Origin: Vreelandella sedimenti
Lineage (GTDB): Bacteria > Pseudomonadota > Gammaproteobacteria > Pseudomonadales > Halomonadaceae
Length of the DNA: 64,000 bases
Direction of reading: 5' to 3'
Assembly (NCBI RefSeq): GCF_013416325.1
Contig: NZ_JACCGK010000018.1
Location: forward strand, 1 to 64,000
Positions 25,902 through 34,988 of this stretch are shown in pieces (positions within the stretch are counted from its first letter, which is position 1; each line of letters starts with the position of its first letter). A program made the position numbers and the translations under genes. The notes under the pieces are model-generated. The model had not been told where the DNA came from. It searched no databases and saw only the letters and a list, made by a program, of their open reading frames with translations.

Positions 25902-28196
25902 TTGGCTGACTCTTTTTCTTCGCAGGCATACTCTCAAGGACAGTCTCAAGGACAGTCCCAAAGGCCGTCTCAAAGATCTTCCCAAGCACTCGATCAAGTG
26001 CTCAAGGTAGCCCTGCCCTCGCCGCTGCGCCGCCTGTTCGACTACCTGCCATCCAGGGAAGCGCCTCCCTGCGGCTGGCAGCCGGGGTTGCGAGTGCGAG
26101 TGCCCTTTGGGCGTCGCGAAGTCGTCGGAGTGGTCGTCGAATTAGCCGACCACAGCGACCTTCCGCGCAGCCAACTGCGTAGCATCAGTGAAGCACTGGA
26201 TGATGCCCCGTTGCCGGAGGATTGGCTATGGCTATGCCGCTTTGCCGCCCGTTATTATCAGCACAGCCTAGGCGACACCCTGCACCACGCCATGCCGGCG
26301 CGGCTGCGCCAGGGGCACCCCATGGCTGGGCGCACCCAGACCCTCTGGCTTGCCCAAGGCGAAGGCGCAGAAGAAATACTCAGCCGAGCGCCCAAGCAAG
26401 CCGAGCTGTATGCGCTGCTGCGCCAACACCCTCATGGATTGCCTAGCCGTGCGGTTAGCGCCCACGGTTTCGCCCGCGACCAGCTATTAGCGCTGGAGAA
26501 GAAAGGCCTGGCATCCAGCCAGGAACACATTCTCACTGCCCCAACGCCACCTAGCGGCAACTTACTAGCAACACCGGCCCTGCCGCTTAACCGTGAACAG
26601 GCGACAGCGCTGGCCGCACTGCATGAGAAGCTCGATGGCTACCACCCCTGCTTACTCGAGGGTGTCACCGGCAGCGGCAAAACGGAAGTCTACCTCCAGC
26701 TTATTGAAGCTGTCGCCGCCAAGGGCAAGCAGTCGCTGGTACTGGTGCCGGAAATTGGCTTAACCCCACAGACGCTCGCCCGCTTTAGACGCCGCTTTCG
26801 GGTACCCGTGGTGGCGCTGCACTCAGGCCTCACCGACCCCGAGCGACTAGACGTGTGGGAAGCCGCCGCCAGCGGTCGGGCGCTGATTATCATCGGCACC
26901 CGCTCGGCGATTTTCACCCCGCTGGCCAACCCCGGCGCGATTATTGTCGATGAGGAGCACGACGGCTCCTACAAACAGCACGACGGTTTGCGCTACCACG
27001 CCCGCGATTTAGCCGTGGCCCGGGCCCACTACCATAAAATCCCGCTGCTGATGGGTAGTGCTACCCCCTCCCTGGAGAGTCTGCACCAGGCGCTTAGCGG
27101 CGCCTACCGCCACCTACGCCTGACCCAGCGCCCCAGCCAGCACCCGCCAGCCAAGCTGGAGCTGATTGATCTACGCCACCAACGCCGCCAGGGCGGCCTG
27201 CTACCCGGCGCCATCAAAGCGATTAAAAGCACCTTGAGCGCTGGCAAGCAGGTGCTGATTTTTATCAACCGGCGCGGCTTTGCACCGACACTTGCCTGCC
27301 ACGCCTGCGGCTGGATGGCAGAGTGTGGTCAGTGCGACGCACGCATGACACTACACCGCCAGCCTCCCCTACTGGCTTGCCACCACTGCGATAGCCGCCG
27401 CGCCCTCCCGGACGCTTGCCCCGAGTGTGGCAGCGGCGATCTGCGCGCCTTGGGTAGTGGCACAGAACGCACTGAAGAAACGCTGCAAACGCTGTTCCCG
27501 AAAACCACTATCCACCGCATCGACCGGGATAGCACCCGGCGGAAGGACAGCTTTGAACAGGTACTCAAAGAAATTCAGCGCGGCGAACCCTGCGTGTTGG
27601 TCGGCACTCAAATGCTCGCCAAAGGGCACCACCTACCCCACGTCACACTTGTCGTGGTCGTCAATGCCGACGGCGGCCTCTACGCCGCTGATTTTCGCGC
27701 TCTGGAGCACAGCGCCCAACTACTTGAACAGGTGGCGGGCCGTGCCGGTCGCGCCGCCCACCCAGGCCGAGTGCTGGTGCAAACCCTACACCCCGACGAC
27801 CCTCACTTGGGCCAATTAGCTGAACATGGCTACGGGGCCCTCGCACGCAATATGTTGGAAGAAAGGCGCATTTCCCTGCTACCGCCGTTCTGTTTTATGG
27901 CGCTGCTACGCATCGAAAGCCCCAAAGAGGAGGCCGCTTTGGCCATGGCGCAACAGGCCACTCAAGCTCTGCGCCAATGGCTAAAAGAGGCCGGCGTAGC
28001 CACCCGCTGCCTGGGGCCGGTGCCCGCGCCAATGGAAAGACGCCAGAACCGCTACCATTTACACGTTATGCTGGCAGCCGATAAACGCAGCCAACTACAC
28101 CCTGCCGTTAGCTGGCTGGTGCAGTGGCTTGAAGCCAATCGCGAGGCACGCAAGGTACGCTGGTCGATTGATATCGACCCACAAACTCTCGCTTAG
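25902..28196 (+). CDS. priA: Primosomal replication protein PriA (helicase)
   Basis: 3'-5' SF2 helicase that reloads the replisome at stalled forks. The 764-residue product has the DNA-binding domain (about 30-130), Walker A in GVTGSGKTEVYL, DEEH box, four zinc-binding CxxC pairs (CHACGWMAECGQC and CHHC, CPEC) and motif VI region QVAGRAGRA. The start is a TTG at 25902 with GGAGG four bases upstream. The first 30 residues are unusual: five Ser-Gln-x-x repeats encoded by 12-bp repeats, before the family N-terminus KVALPSPLRRLFDYLP. A GTG nearer the domain is an alternative start. Confidence 0.94.
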   Translation: MADSFSSQAYSQGQSQGQSQRPSQRSSQALDQVLKVALPSPLRRLFDYLPSREAPPCGWQPGLRVRVPFGRREVVGVVVELADHSDLPRSQLRSISEALDDAPLPEDWLWLCRFAARYYQHSLGDTLHHAMPARLRQGHPMAGRTQTLWLAQGEGAEEILSRAPKQAELYALLRQHPHGLPSRAVSAHGFARDQLLALEKKGLASSQEHILTAPTPPSGNLLATPALPLNREQATALAALHEKLDGYHPCLLEGVTGSGKTEVYLQLIEAVAAKGKQSLVLVPEIGLTPQTLARFRRRFRVPVVALHSGLTDPERLDVWEAAASGRALIIIGTRSAIFTPLANPGAIIVDEEHDGSYKQHDGLRYHARDLAVARAHYHKIPLLMGSATPSLESLHQALSGAYRHLRLTQRPSQHPPAKLELIDLRHQRRQGGLLPGAIKAIKSTLSAGKQVLIFINRRGFAPTLACHACGWMAECGQCDARMTLHRQPPLLACHHCDSRRALPDACPECGSGDLRALGSGTERTEETLQTLFPKTTIHRIDRDSTRRKDSFEQVLKEIQRGEPCVLVGTQMLAKGHHLPHVTLVVVVNADGGLYAADFRALEHSAQLLEQVAGRAGRAAHPGRVLVQTLHPDDPHLGQLAEHGYGALARNMLEERRISLLPPFCFMALLRIESPKEEAALAMAQQATQALRQWLKEAGVATRCLGPVPAPMERRQNRYHLHVMLAADKRSQLHPAVSWLVQWLEANREARKVRWSIDIDPQTLA
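25932..25991 (+). repeat. Five 12-bp repeats encoding Ser-Gln-x-x at the PriA N-terminus
   Basis: Units begin at 25932, 25944, 25956, 25968 and 25980. The first two are identical (TCTCAAGGACAG), the next three degenerate. They are in frame with priA and encode SQGQ, SQGQ, SQRP, SQRS and SQAL. Confidence 0.85.
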
Positions 28197-28330
28197 CGCT
28201 TATCTCTTGGCAGTTGTTTAGCAACACGCCTTTGAAACTGCGGCTCAATTGCCGATAATAGCCGCCTTACCGACGCACCTTTACTGCTGCGCGTTAGCAC
28301 ACGCCGCCACAGACGTAACCGGATACCCAC

Positions 28331-30016
28331 ATGAAAGATACGATAGTTTCTCTGCTCGAAGGCGCGATCACCGCGCTCAAGCACCAAGGCGTGCTGCCAA
28401 ACGACCTTCAGCCCACCATCAAGGTGGACCCCACCAAAGACAAGGCCCACGGCGATTACGCCACCAACTTGGCGCTGATGTTAGCCAAACCGGCAGGCAA
28501 AAATCCGCGTGAACTAGCCAACGCGCTGGTAGCAGCGCTACCTGAAAGCGACGCTATCCAAAAAACCGAGATTGCGGGCCCCGGCTTTATCAACTTTTTC
28601 GCCGCCGTCGATGCCGCGGCGCAAATCGTTGCCCAGGTACTCGACTGCGGCGACACCTTTGGCCGCAGTATGGTCGGAAAAGGCGAGAAAGTGCAGGTCG
28701 AGTTCGTTTCCGCCAACCCCACCGGCCCGCTGCACGTAGGTCACGGTCGGGGCGCAGCGATTGGCGACTGCCTATGCCGCCTGCTCGAAGCCACCGGTTT
28801 TGATGTCACCCGCGAGTTCTACTACAACGACGCGGGCGCCCAGATCGCCAACCTGGCGCGTTCGGTACAAGCGCGAGTGAAAGGCTTAGGCCCTGACGAC
28901 GATAGCTGGCCCGAAGACGGCTATCGCGGCGAGTATATCGTCGATGTGGCCAACGATTACCTGGCAGGCAAAACGGTCAGTGCCGATGACCGCGAAGTCA
29001 CCGCCAAAACCGATCCTGACGACCTGGACGCGATTCAAGAGTTTGCCGTGGCGTGGCTGCGGCGCGAACAGGATCTGGATCTAAAAGCCTTCGGCGTGGA
29101 GTTTGACGTCTATTTCCTAGAGTCGTCGCTTTACGAAGATGGCAAGGTGGACGCCACTGTTGAAAAACTGGTGAGCGCAGGCCACACCTATGAAGAAGAT
29201 GGTGCCATGTGGCTACGCACCACCGACTTCGGTGATGACAAAGACCGCGTGATGCGCAAACGCGAGGGTGGTTACACCTACTTCCTGCCCGATGTGGCCT
29301 ACCACCTGGACAAGTGGCAGCGCGGTTTCAAGACCGTAATCAACGAACAGGGCGCCGACCACCACTCCACCGTCACCCGCGTACGCGCCGGTTTACAGGC
29401 GCTGGAAGTGGGCATTCCCAAAGGCTGGCCCGACTATGTGCTCCACCAGATGGTCATGGTTACCCGCTCAGGCGTCGAGGTAAAACTCTCCAAGCGCGCC
29501 GGCAGCTATGTCACTGTGCGCGACTTGATCGACGAAGTGGGCCGCGACGCCACGCGCTTTTTCCTCGCCGCCCGCCGCGCCGACTCACAGCTCACCTTTG
29601 ATATCGACCTGGCCCGCTCCCAGTCGAATGACAACCCGGTCTACTACATCCAGTACGCCCATGCCCGGGTCTGCAGCATGCTGCGCAAAGCCGAGGATGC
29701 CGACCAGCCGTTTGATCACGCCTTGGCACTGGCCAACCTAGTGCTGCTGGACAGCGACCAGGAGAAAGCCGTACTTAACCGGCTAGCGCGCTTCCCTGAA
29801 GTAGTGGAAACCGCCGCCAGAAACCGCGAGCCACAGCAGGTTGCCCAGTATTTGCTCGACCTTTCCGGCGACTTCCACACCTGCTACAACGCCGTCAAAG
29901 TGATGGTCGAAGACGACACCCTGCGCAATACGCGCCTGGCGCTGGGCCTTGCCACCCGTCAAGTGCTCCGCAACGGGCTTGACTTAATGGGGGTTAGCGC
30001 CCCAGAGGAGATGTAA
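28331..30016 (+). CDS. argS: Arginyl-tRNA synthetase ArgS
   Basis: Class Ia synthetase charging tRNA-Arg. 561 residues with the N-terminal Add1 domain (about 1-110), the HIGH-type motif in PLHVGHGRGAAIGD (about 135), the KLSKRAG block replacing KMSK, and the DALR anticodon-binding domain at the C-terminus. Slightly shorter than E. coli ArgS (577). It lies 135 bases behind priA and three bases before the SPOR gene, with which it is surely co-transcribed; the priA-argS-SPOR-hslVU order is common in gammaproteobacteria. Confidence 0.96.
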   Translation: MKDTIVSLLEGAITALKHQGVLPNDLQPTIKVDPTKDKAHGDYATNLALMLAKPAGKNPRELANALVAALPESDAIQKTEIAGPGFINFFAAVDAAAQIVAQVLDCGDTFGRSMVGKGEKVQVEFVSANPTGPLHVGHGRGAAIGDCLCRLLEATGFDVTREFYYNDAGAQIANLARSVQARVKGLGPDDDSWPEDGYRGEYIVDVANDYLAGKTVSADDREVTAKTDPDDLDAIQEFAVAWLRREQDLDLKAFGVEFDVYFLESSLYEDGKVDATVEKLVSAGHTYEEDGAMWLRTTDFGDDKDRVMRKREGGYTYFLPDVAYHLDKWQRGFKTVINEQGADHHSTVTRVRAGLQALEVGIPKGWPDYVLHQMVMVTRSGVEVKLSKRAGSYVTVRDLIDEVGRDATRFFLAARRADSQLTFDIDLARSQSNDNPVYYIQYAHARVCSMLRKAEDADQPFDHALALANLVLLDSDQEKAVLNRLARFPEVVETAARNREPQQVAQYLLDLSGDFHTCYNAVKVMVEDDTLRNTRLALGLATRQVLRNGLDLMGVSAPEEM

Positions 30017-30019
30017 GCA

Positions 30020-30754
30020 ATGGCTAGCCCGCGCAAAAAGCCCGCCCCCCGCCGCGGAGCCACCTCGCAGCGCAAGTCCAACCGCAGCTCAGGCGGCGGC
30101 TTTCGCCTACCCGGCTGGCTGTGGGGTCTTGCCGGTATGGCGGCAGGCTTCTTTTTGGCTCAGCACCAGCACGGCACCGCCCCCTGGCAAGAGCAGAGCG
30201 AAGCGCCTCAAGCCACGGTGCTACCCAAACCCTCGGGTAGCGAAGAGCGCGCTGCCGCTAGGGAAACCGAGGAAGCCGCTGAACCGTCGATGCCGACGTT
30301 TGAGTTTTATACCCTGCTGCCGGAAACCGAGGTCATTGCCCCCGGCGTCACTCTGCCTTCAAGCGTTGTGCGCCCGGAGGCTCCCGAACCGACAGTCGAT
30401 AGTGCTGCGGCCTCTGGCGCTGCAGGCGACGACCCCATCGCTCAGGTGATTGCCGCCAACACCCGACCTGAAGATCAGGTCTCGGCGGCCCAGGAGAATG
30501 AAGCAGCCACCAATACCCCAGGGCGCTATATGCTTCAGGCGGCCTCGTTTCGTGAAGCCAGCGACGCCGAACAGCTGCGTGGCCGACTGCGCAATTTAAG
30601 CCTGCTGGCGGAAATCAGCGAAGTAAAGGCGGATGGCAATACCTGGCACCGGGTACAAGTGGGACCTTACGAGGACACCCGAGAGCTAAACCGAGCCCAG
30701 GATTTAATGAATACCCAAGGCATCGAGCCCCTGCTTATCCAACTGCAAAACTAA
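30020..30754 (+). CDS. SPOR-domain cell-division protein (FtsN-like)
   Basis: A 244-residue bitopic membrane protein: basic cytoplasmic tail (1-32), one transmembrane helix (about 33-50, WLWGLAGMAAGFFLAQ), a long periplasmic linker rich in Pro, Ala and Glu, and a C-terminal SPOR domain (about 167-242) that binds denuded septal glycan. This architecture and the place between argS and hslV match the FtsN-like protein of this locus in E. coli and Pseudomonas. GAGGAG at the end of argS serves as its ribosome binding site. Essential FtsN motifs are too variable to confirm the name. Confidence 0.87.
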   Translation: MASPRKKPAPRRGATSQRKSNRSSGGGFRLPGWLWGLAGMAAGFFLAQHQHGTAPWQEQSEAPQATVLPKPSGSEERAAARETEEAAEPSMPTFEFYTLLPETEVIAPGVTLPSSVVRPEAPEPTVDSAAASGAAGDDPIAQVIAANTRPEDQVSAAQENEAATNTPGRYMLQAASFREASDAEQLRGRLRNLSLLAEISEVKADGNTWHRVQVGPYEDTRELNRAQDLMNTQGIEPLLIQLQN

Positions 30755-30774
30755 TAATCCCATCTGGAATACCC

Positions 30775-30811
30775 TGCGGGCGGTTGATTTTTTATCAGCC
30801 GCCCGCATTTT
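30775..30811 (+). terminator. Intrinsic terminator after the SPOR gene
   Basis: A 14-bp stem with one G-T pair (TGCGGGCGGTTGAT / ATCAGCCGCCCGCA), a five-T loop, and TTTTG after the stem. It separates the priA-argS-SPOR unit from hslVU. Confidence 0.8.
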
Positions 30812-30892
30812 GTTGTGAACGCTTAAACAATGGTCGCTTATTGGGTGACCTGCCAGTCATCGGGAGCTCGCCTCCCCCAAGGAGTTATCTCC

Positions 30893-31426
30893 ATGACCAC
30901 TATTGTCTCCGTTCGTCGTGGTAACCAGGTCGCCCTCGCTGGCGACGGCCAAGTATCGCTGGGCAATACCGTAATGAAGGGTAACGCCAGCAAAGTACGC
31001 CGCCTCTACCGCGGCAAGGTACTGGCCGGATTTGCAGGTGGTACGGCGGATGCGTTCACGCTGTTTGAGCGCTTTGAAGCGCAGTTGGAAAAGTACCAGG
31101 GGCATTTGACCAAGGCAGCGGTTGAGCTTGCCAAAGATTGGCGCACTGACCGGGCGCTGCGCCGTCTGGAAGCGCTGCTCGCCGTTGCGGATCACAGCGC
31201 CTCTCTGATCATTACCGGTAACGGTGACGTAGTCGAACCCGAGCGCGGCATTATTGCCATTGGCTCTGGCGGCAACTTCGCCCAAGCCAGCGCCCGAGCA
31301 CTACTGGAAAATACCGAGCTGTCGGCGCGTGAAATTACCGAGAAGTCGCTTTCGATCGCTGGTGATATCTGTGTATTCACCAACCACCACGTGACCCTCG
31401 AAGAGCTGTCGATTGACGATCGCTAA
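30893..31426 (+). CDS. hslV: ATP-dependent protease peptidase subunit HslV
   Basis: Proteasome-like threonine peptidase that pairs with HslU. 177 residues; after removal of Met1, Thr2 is the nucleophile (TTIVSVRRG), followed by the GDGQVSLGNTVMK block and the GSGGNFAQASARAL segment. The ATG at 30893 has AAGGAG eight bases upstream; an upstream frame to 30830 is not family-like. hslU follows after 51 bases in the same direction, as in nearly all proteobacteria. Confidence 0.97.
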   Translation: MTTIVSVRRGNQVALAGDGQVSLGNTVMKGNASKVRRLYRGKVLAGFAGGTADAFTLFERFEAQLEKYQGHLTKAAVELAKDWRTDRALRRLEALLAVADHSASLIITGNGDVVEPERGIIAIGSGGNFAQASARALLENTELSAREITEKSLSIAGDICVFTNHHVTLEELSIDDR

Positions 31427-31477
31427 TCAACTCACGCGATCCCCAAGCGCCGCTCACTGCACACTAAGGTTACTTAT

Positions 31478-32800
31478 ATGACTCAGATGACACCCCGCGA
31501 AATTGTTCACGCTCTAGACCAGTACATTATTGGCCAGCAGGATGCCAAACGCGCCGTTGCAATCGCTCTGCGTAACCGCTGGCGCCGGATGCAGCTCGAT
31601 GATGACCTGCGCCCAGAGGTCACCCCTAAAAATATTTTGATGATCGGCCCCACCGGTGTGGGTAAAACCGAGATTGCCCGCCGTTTGGCCAAGCTGGCTA
31701 AAGCGCCGTTTATTAAAGTCGAAGCGACCAAGTTTACTGAAGTTGGTTATGTAGGCCGTGATGTAGAGTCGATTATTCGCGACTTGATGGAAGCGGCGAT
31801 CAAGATGGTGCGCGAACAGGCCAAAGAGGAAGTTAGCCACCGCGCCGAAGATGCTGCGGAAGACCGCGTACTGGATGCCCTTTTGCCGCCGCCCCGTGGT
31901 CAGGAAGATAAACCCCGTGAAGACAGCGGCACCCGCCAGACCTTCCGCAAGAAGCTTCGCGAAGGGCAGTTGGACGATAAAGAGATCGATATCGAAATTT
32001 CTTCCCAGGGCCAAGGCATCGATATCATGACGCCACCAGGTATGGAAGAGATGACCAGCCAACTGCAGAGCATGTTCTCCAATATGGGCCAGCAGAAGCG
32101 TGAAAACCGCCGCGTAACGGTTAAAGAGGCGCTGGTACTGCTACGCGATGAAGAAGCGGGCAAGCTGGTCAACGAGGAAGAAATCAAATCCCGCGCGGTT
32201 TACTCGGTCGAGCAACACGGCATCGTATTCCTGGATGAGATCGATAAAGTCGCCAAGGGCAGCGGCCAGTCCAGCGGTGGCGAAGTCTCCCGTGAGGGCG
32301 TCCAGCGTGATCTGCTGCCGCTGATAGAGGGTTCCACCGTCTCGACCAAGTACGGCATGGTTAAAACCGATCACATCCTGTTTATCGCCTCCGGTGCATT
32401 CCACCTGTCGCGTCCTTCGGATCTGATTCCAGAGCTGCAGGGCCGCTTGCCGATCCGCGTTGAGCTTGACGCGCTAACGCCTAACGACTTTAAGCGCATT
32501 CTCACCGAGCCCTCCGCCTCGCTGACCAAACAGTACCAAGCGCTGCTGGCCACCGAAGGGCTAGACGTAGAGTTCACCCCCGACGGTATCGAGCGCATCG
32601 CGCAGATCTCCTGGCAGGTCAACGAAGGCACCGAAAATATCGGCGCCCGCCGTCTGCACACGGTGATGGAGCGGCTGTTGGAAGAAGCCTCTTTCCGAGG
32701 CGGCGATATGGAGAGCCCACTGGTAATTGACGGCGATTATGTCAATGCTCAGCTTGGCGAACTGGCGGTCGACGAAGACCTGTCCCGGTATATTTTGTAA
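31478..32800 (+). CDS. hslU: ATP-dependent protease ATPase subunit HslU
   Basis: AAA+ unfoldase (ClpY) that feeds substrates to HslV. 440 residues: Walker A GPTGVGKTE (about 57-65), pore loop GYVGRDVE, the inserted I-domain (about 110-235), Walker B IVFLDEID, and sensor-2 arginine in GARRLHTVMER. The C-terminus ends DLSRYIL, the tail that docks into HslV pockets in other species. Length is near E. coli HslU (443). Second gene of hslVU. Confidence 0.97.
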   Translation: MTQMTPREIVHALDQYIIGQQDAKRAVAIALRNRWRRMQLDDDLRPEVTPKNILMIGPTGVGKTEIARRLAKLAKAPFIKVEATKFTEVGYVGRDVESIIRDLMEAAIKMVREQAKEEVSHRAEDAAEDRVLDALLPPPRGQEDKPREDSGTRQTFRKKLREGQLDDKEIDIEISSQGQGIDIMTPPGMEEMTSQLQSMFSNMGQQKRENRRVTVKEALVLLRDEEAGKLVNEEEIKSRAVYSVEQHGIVFLDEIDKVAKGSGQSSGGEVSREGVQRDLLPLIEGSTVSTKYGMVKTDHILFIASGAFHLSRPSDLIPELQGRLPIRVELDALTPNDFKRILTEPSASLTKQYQALLATEGLDVEFTPDGIERIAQISWQVNEGTENIGARRLHTVMERLLEEASFRGGDMESPLVIDGDYVNAQLGELAVDEDLSRYIL

Positions 32801-32842
32801 GCGGCGTCTGCTGTTATTATCAGCATTGGTATAGTCAGCAAC

Positions 32843-32869
32843 AGCAAGCCCGCTCTTTGCGGGCTTGCT
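32843..32869. terminator. Terminator hairpin after hslU
   Basis: Perfect 11-bp stem AGCAAGCCCGC / GCGGGCTTGCT with a five-base loop, 43 bases past the hslU stop. No long T tract, but strong and well placed. Confidence 0.65.
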
Positions 32870-32912
32870 GCTATGTTCGTAAGCCATGGACACTTAGCGA
32901 TGAGGTTTCATC

Positions 32913-33296
32913 ATGAATGCGCCCACCCCCACTAGGGTTCACTACCATAAACAGGCCCGCGAGCTGGAGCTTGGCTACGCCAATGGGGAGAGTTTTCATC
33001 TACCGGTCGAGTTGTTACGCGTCTATTCGCCTTCTGCCGAAGTGCGTGGCCACGGCGGCGACACCGCGGTACTGCAAGTGGGTAAAAAAGATGTCGGCCT
33101 GCAAAATATTACCCAGGCGGGCAACTATGCACTGAAACTGCATTTCGATGATGGCCATGACAGCGGGTTGTTTAGCTGGAACTACCTGTATGACCTCGCG
33201 ACCCACCAAGAGGCCTACTGGAACAACTACTTGCAGCGTTTAAAAGAGGCCGGTGCCTCGCGAGAGCCCGCCAGCATTCAATTCAAGCAACTGTGA
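32913..33296 (+). CDS. DUF971 (gamma-butyrobetaine hydroxylase-like N-terminal) protein
   Basis: A 127-residue cytoplasmic protein consisting of one DUF971/GBBH-like domain, the small module found at the N-terminus of gamma-butyrobetaine hydroxylases but here alone. Diagnostic blocks are ELGYANGESFHLPVELLRVYSPSAEVRGHG and LKLHFDDGHDSGLFSWNYLYDL. Function is not established; stand-alone members have been linked to Fe-S or iron-protein contexts. It sits between hslU and ubiE in many gammaproteobacteria. GAGG lies eight bases before the ATG. Confidence 0.88.
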   Translation: MNAPTPTRVHYHKQARELELGYANGESFHLPVELLRVYSPSAEVRGHGGDTAVLQVGKKDVGLQNITQAGNYALKLHFDDGHDSGLFSWNYLYDLATHQEAYWNNYLQRLKEAGASREPASIQFKQL

Positions 33297-33445
33297 CTAC
33301 CTGACTCAGATCCTATACAAGAAGCCAGGCAGACAAGCCAGGGTGGACAAGGCTACAATGGCGTTTACTTTTAATCGCGTCGATCTCAGTGTCAAAAGAC
33401 CTAAGATCGATTTGCCATCGCCTCGAATTCGGGAGCTACTGCCCA

Positions 33446-34201
33446 ATGAGCCCCACAGAAAAACGCACCACTGACTTTGGTTTTCAGGAAGTCCCAGTTG
33501 ATGAAAAAGCCTCGAGAGTGGCCGATGTTTTCCACTCCGTGGCTGCCCGCTACGATGTGATGAACGACCTGATGTCCATGGGCATCCACCGAGTCTGGAA
33601 GCGTCTTACCATTGAACGCGCCGGGGTGCGGCCTGGTCACCACGTGCTGGATATCGCGGGCGGCACAGGGGATTTAACGCTTAAGTTCTCCCGTTTGGTT
33701 GGCCCCCGGGGAAAAGTCGTACTTGCCGACATCAACGCCTCCATGCTCAAAGTGGGCCGCGACAAACTGATGGATAACGGCGTAGGCGGCAACGTCGAGT
33801 ATGTTCAAGCCAATGCCGAAAGTCTGCCGTTTCCCGACAACAGCTTCGACTGCATCACCATTGCCTTTGGTTTACGTAACGTCACCGACAAAGACGCCGC
33901 GCTGCGCTCCATGGCCCGTGTGCTCAAGCCCGGTGGCCGCCTTTTGGTGCTGGAGTTCTCCAAACCCAACAACCCGCTGCTCTCCAAGGCCTACGATGAG
34001 TACTCTTTCCGCCTGCTGCCCAAAATGGGTGAACTGGTGGCGGGGGACGGCGACAGCTACCGCTACCTGGCGGAGTCGATTCGCATGCACCCAGATCAGG
34101 AAACGCTTAAAGCCATGATGGAAGAGGCGGGTCTTGAGCGGGTTGAGTACACCAACCTGACCGGTGGTATCGTTGCGCTGCACCGCGGCATTAAGTTATG
34201 A
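33446..34201 (+). CDS. ubiE: Ubiquinone/menaquinone C-methyltransferase UbiE
   Basis: SAM-dependent C-methylation of 2-polyprenyl-6-methoxy-benzoquinol (and demethylmenaquinol where present). 251 residues: the motif I loop VLDIAGGTGDLTLKF (about residues 68-82), the family block AFGLRNVTDKDAAL and the C-terminal NLTGGIVALHRGIKL. The ATG at 33446 fits the E. coli length (251) exactly. ubiJ and ubiB follow in the same direction, forming the usual ubi operon. Its stop codon overlaps the first unit of the 18-bp repeats. Confidence 0.96.
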   Translation: MSPTEKRTTDFGFQEVPVDEKASRVADVFHSVAARYDVMNDLMSMGIHRVWKRLTIERAGVRPGHHVLDIAGGTGDLTLKFSRLVGPRGKVVLADINASMLKVGRDKLMDNGVGGNVEYVQANAESLPFPDNSFDCITIAFGLRNVTDKDAALRSMARVLKPGGRLLVLEFSKPNNPLLSKAYDEYSFRLLPKMGELVAGDGDSYRYLAESIRMHPDQETLKAMMEEAGLERVEYTNLTGGIVALHRGIKL

Positions 34202-34286
34202 CATTTCAAAGCAATACGACATTGCAAAACTGCATGACTTTCAAAAGCAGTGCGACATTGCAAAGCAGCATGACGTCCAAAAGCCA
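34197..34286 (+). repeat. Five 18-bp tandem repeats between ubiE and ubiJ
   Basis: Units begin at 34197, 34215, 34233, 34251 and 34269, with the pattern YATGACATTGCAAAGCAG and about 60-90% identity between copies. The array fills most of the spacer and is open in the ubiJ frame, where it would encode the hexapeptides YDISKQ, YDIAKL, HDFQKQ, CDIAKQ and HDVQKP. Confidence 0.85.
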
Positions 34287-34331
34287 GACAACGTCACAGC
34301 GACCGATAACGCTATCTACCAAGAGGTCAGC

Positions 34332-34988
34332 ATGCTGGTAACCCCGACCCTGCTGCTGGCCGGTTGTGAACGCACGCTCAACGCCCTGCTTGCCCGCGAC
34401 CCCGCTGCCCCTGAACGGCTAGCGGCACTGGCGGGCAGTCGTCTACTGGTGCGCCTTGAGCAACCCCATTTAGCACTGGTCATTCACTACCATCACGCCG
34501 GGCTCGACCTGATGCGCGGCGATGACGTTGATGAAACCGACGTAGACGCAGTAGTAGAGCTCACCCCGGAAACGTTTTCCGAGTGGATCAGCGGCGCCTC
34601 GATTGAACGCCTTATGTTTGACGGCAAGCTGGCGGTGCGCGGGCGTATCCACCTGCTTGAAGCCACTCGAGACCTGCTCTTCGACCTGGATATCGACTGG
34701 GAGAGCGAGCTGGCCCGCTGGCTGGGCGATATGCCCGCCCACTCTCTGGCCGAGGGCCTGCGCCGCGCTGCCCGCTGGGGGCTGCGCGCCAAAGACGAGC
34801 TGATGCAGGATGTTTCTGAATATGTCTTTGAAGAGGCACGCCTGCTGCCAGGACGGCAGCAGCGTAACCTACTGCGCGAGCACCTGACCGAGCTAGAGGT
34901 GGCGACCGATCGCCTGGAAGCGCGTCTAAACCGCTTACAGCGACGACTAGAACAGCTACAGCCTGCGCCACAGGAGTCGCACCCATGA
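34332..34988 (+). CDS. ubiJ: Ubiquinone biosynthesis accessory factor UbiJ
   Basis: SCP2-like lipid-binding protein that, with UbiK, supports the soluble Ubi complex. The 218-residue product starts MLVTPTLLLAGCERTLNALL, typical of UbiJ, has the SCP2 domain (about 30-120) and ends in a coiled-coil rich in Leu, Arg and Glu (about 175-210), the UbiK-binding region. ATG at 34332 has AGAGG nearby. The frame is open further upstream to an ATG inside ubiE (34164), through the repeat array, leaving a possible 56-residue longer form. It overlaps ubiB by four bases. Confidence 0.9.
   Translation: MLVTPTLLLAGCERTLNALLARDPAAPERLAALAGSRLLVRLEQPHLALVIHYHHAGLDLMRGDDVDETDVDAVVELTPETFSEWISGASIERLMFDGKLAVRGRIHLLEATRDLLFDLDIDWESELARWLGDMPAHSLAEGLRRAARWGLRAKDELMQDVSEYVFEEARLLPGRQQRNLLREHLTELEVATDRLEARLNRLQRRLEQLQPAPQESHP

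Noticed and set aside
30840..30892. Possible heat-shock (sigma32) promoter before hslV
   Set aside because: CTTAAA is present, but no convincing CCCCAT-type -10 at the right distance.
33317..33361. Three ACAAG-started units of 14-16 bp upstream of ubiE
   Set aside because: Identity between units is low and the period varies; listed only as weak support for the repeat pattern.
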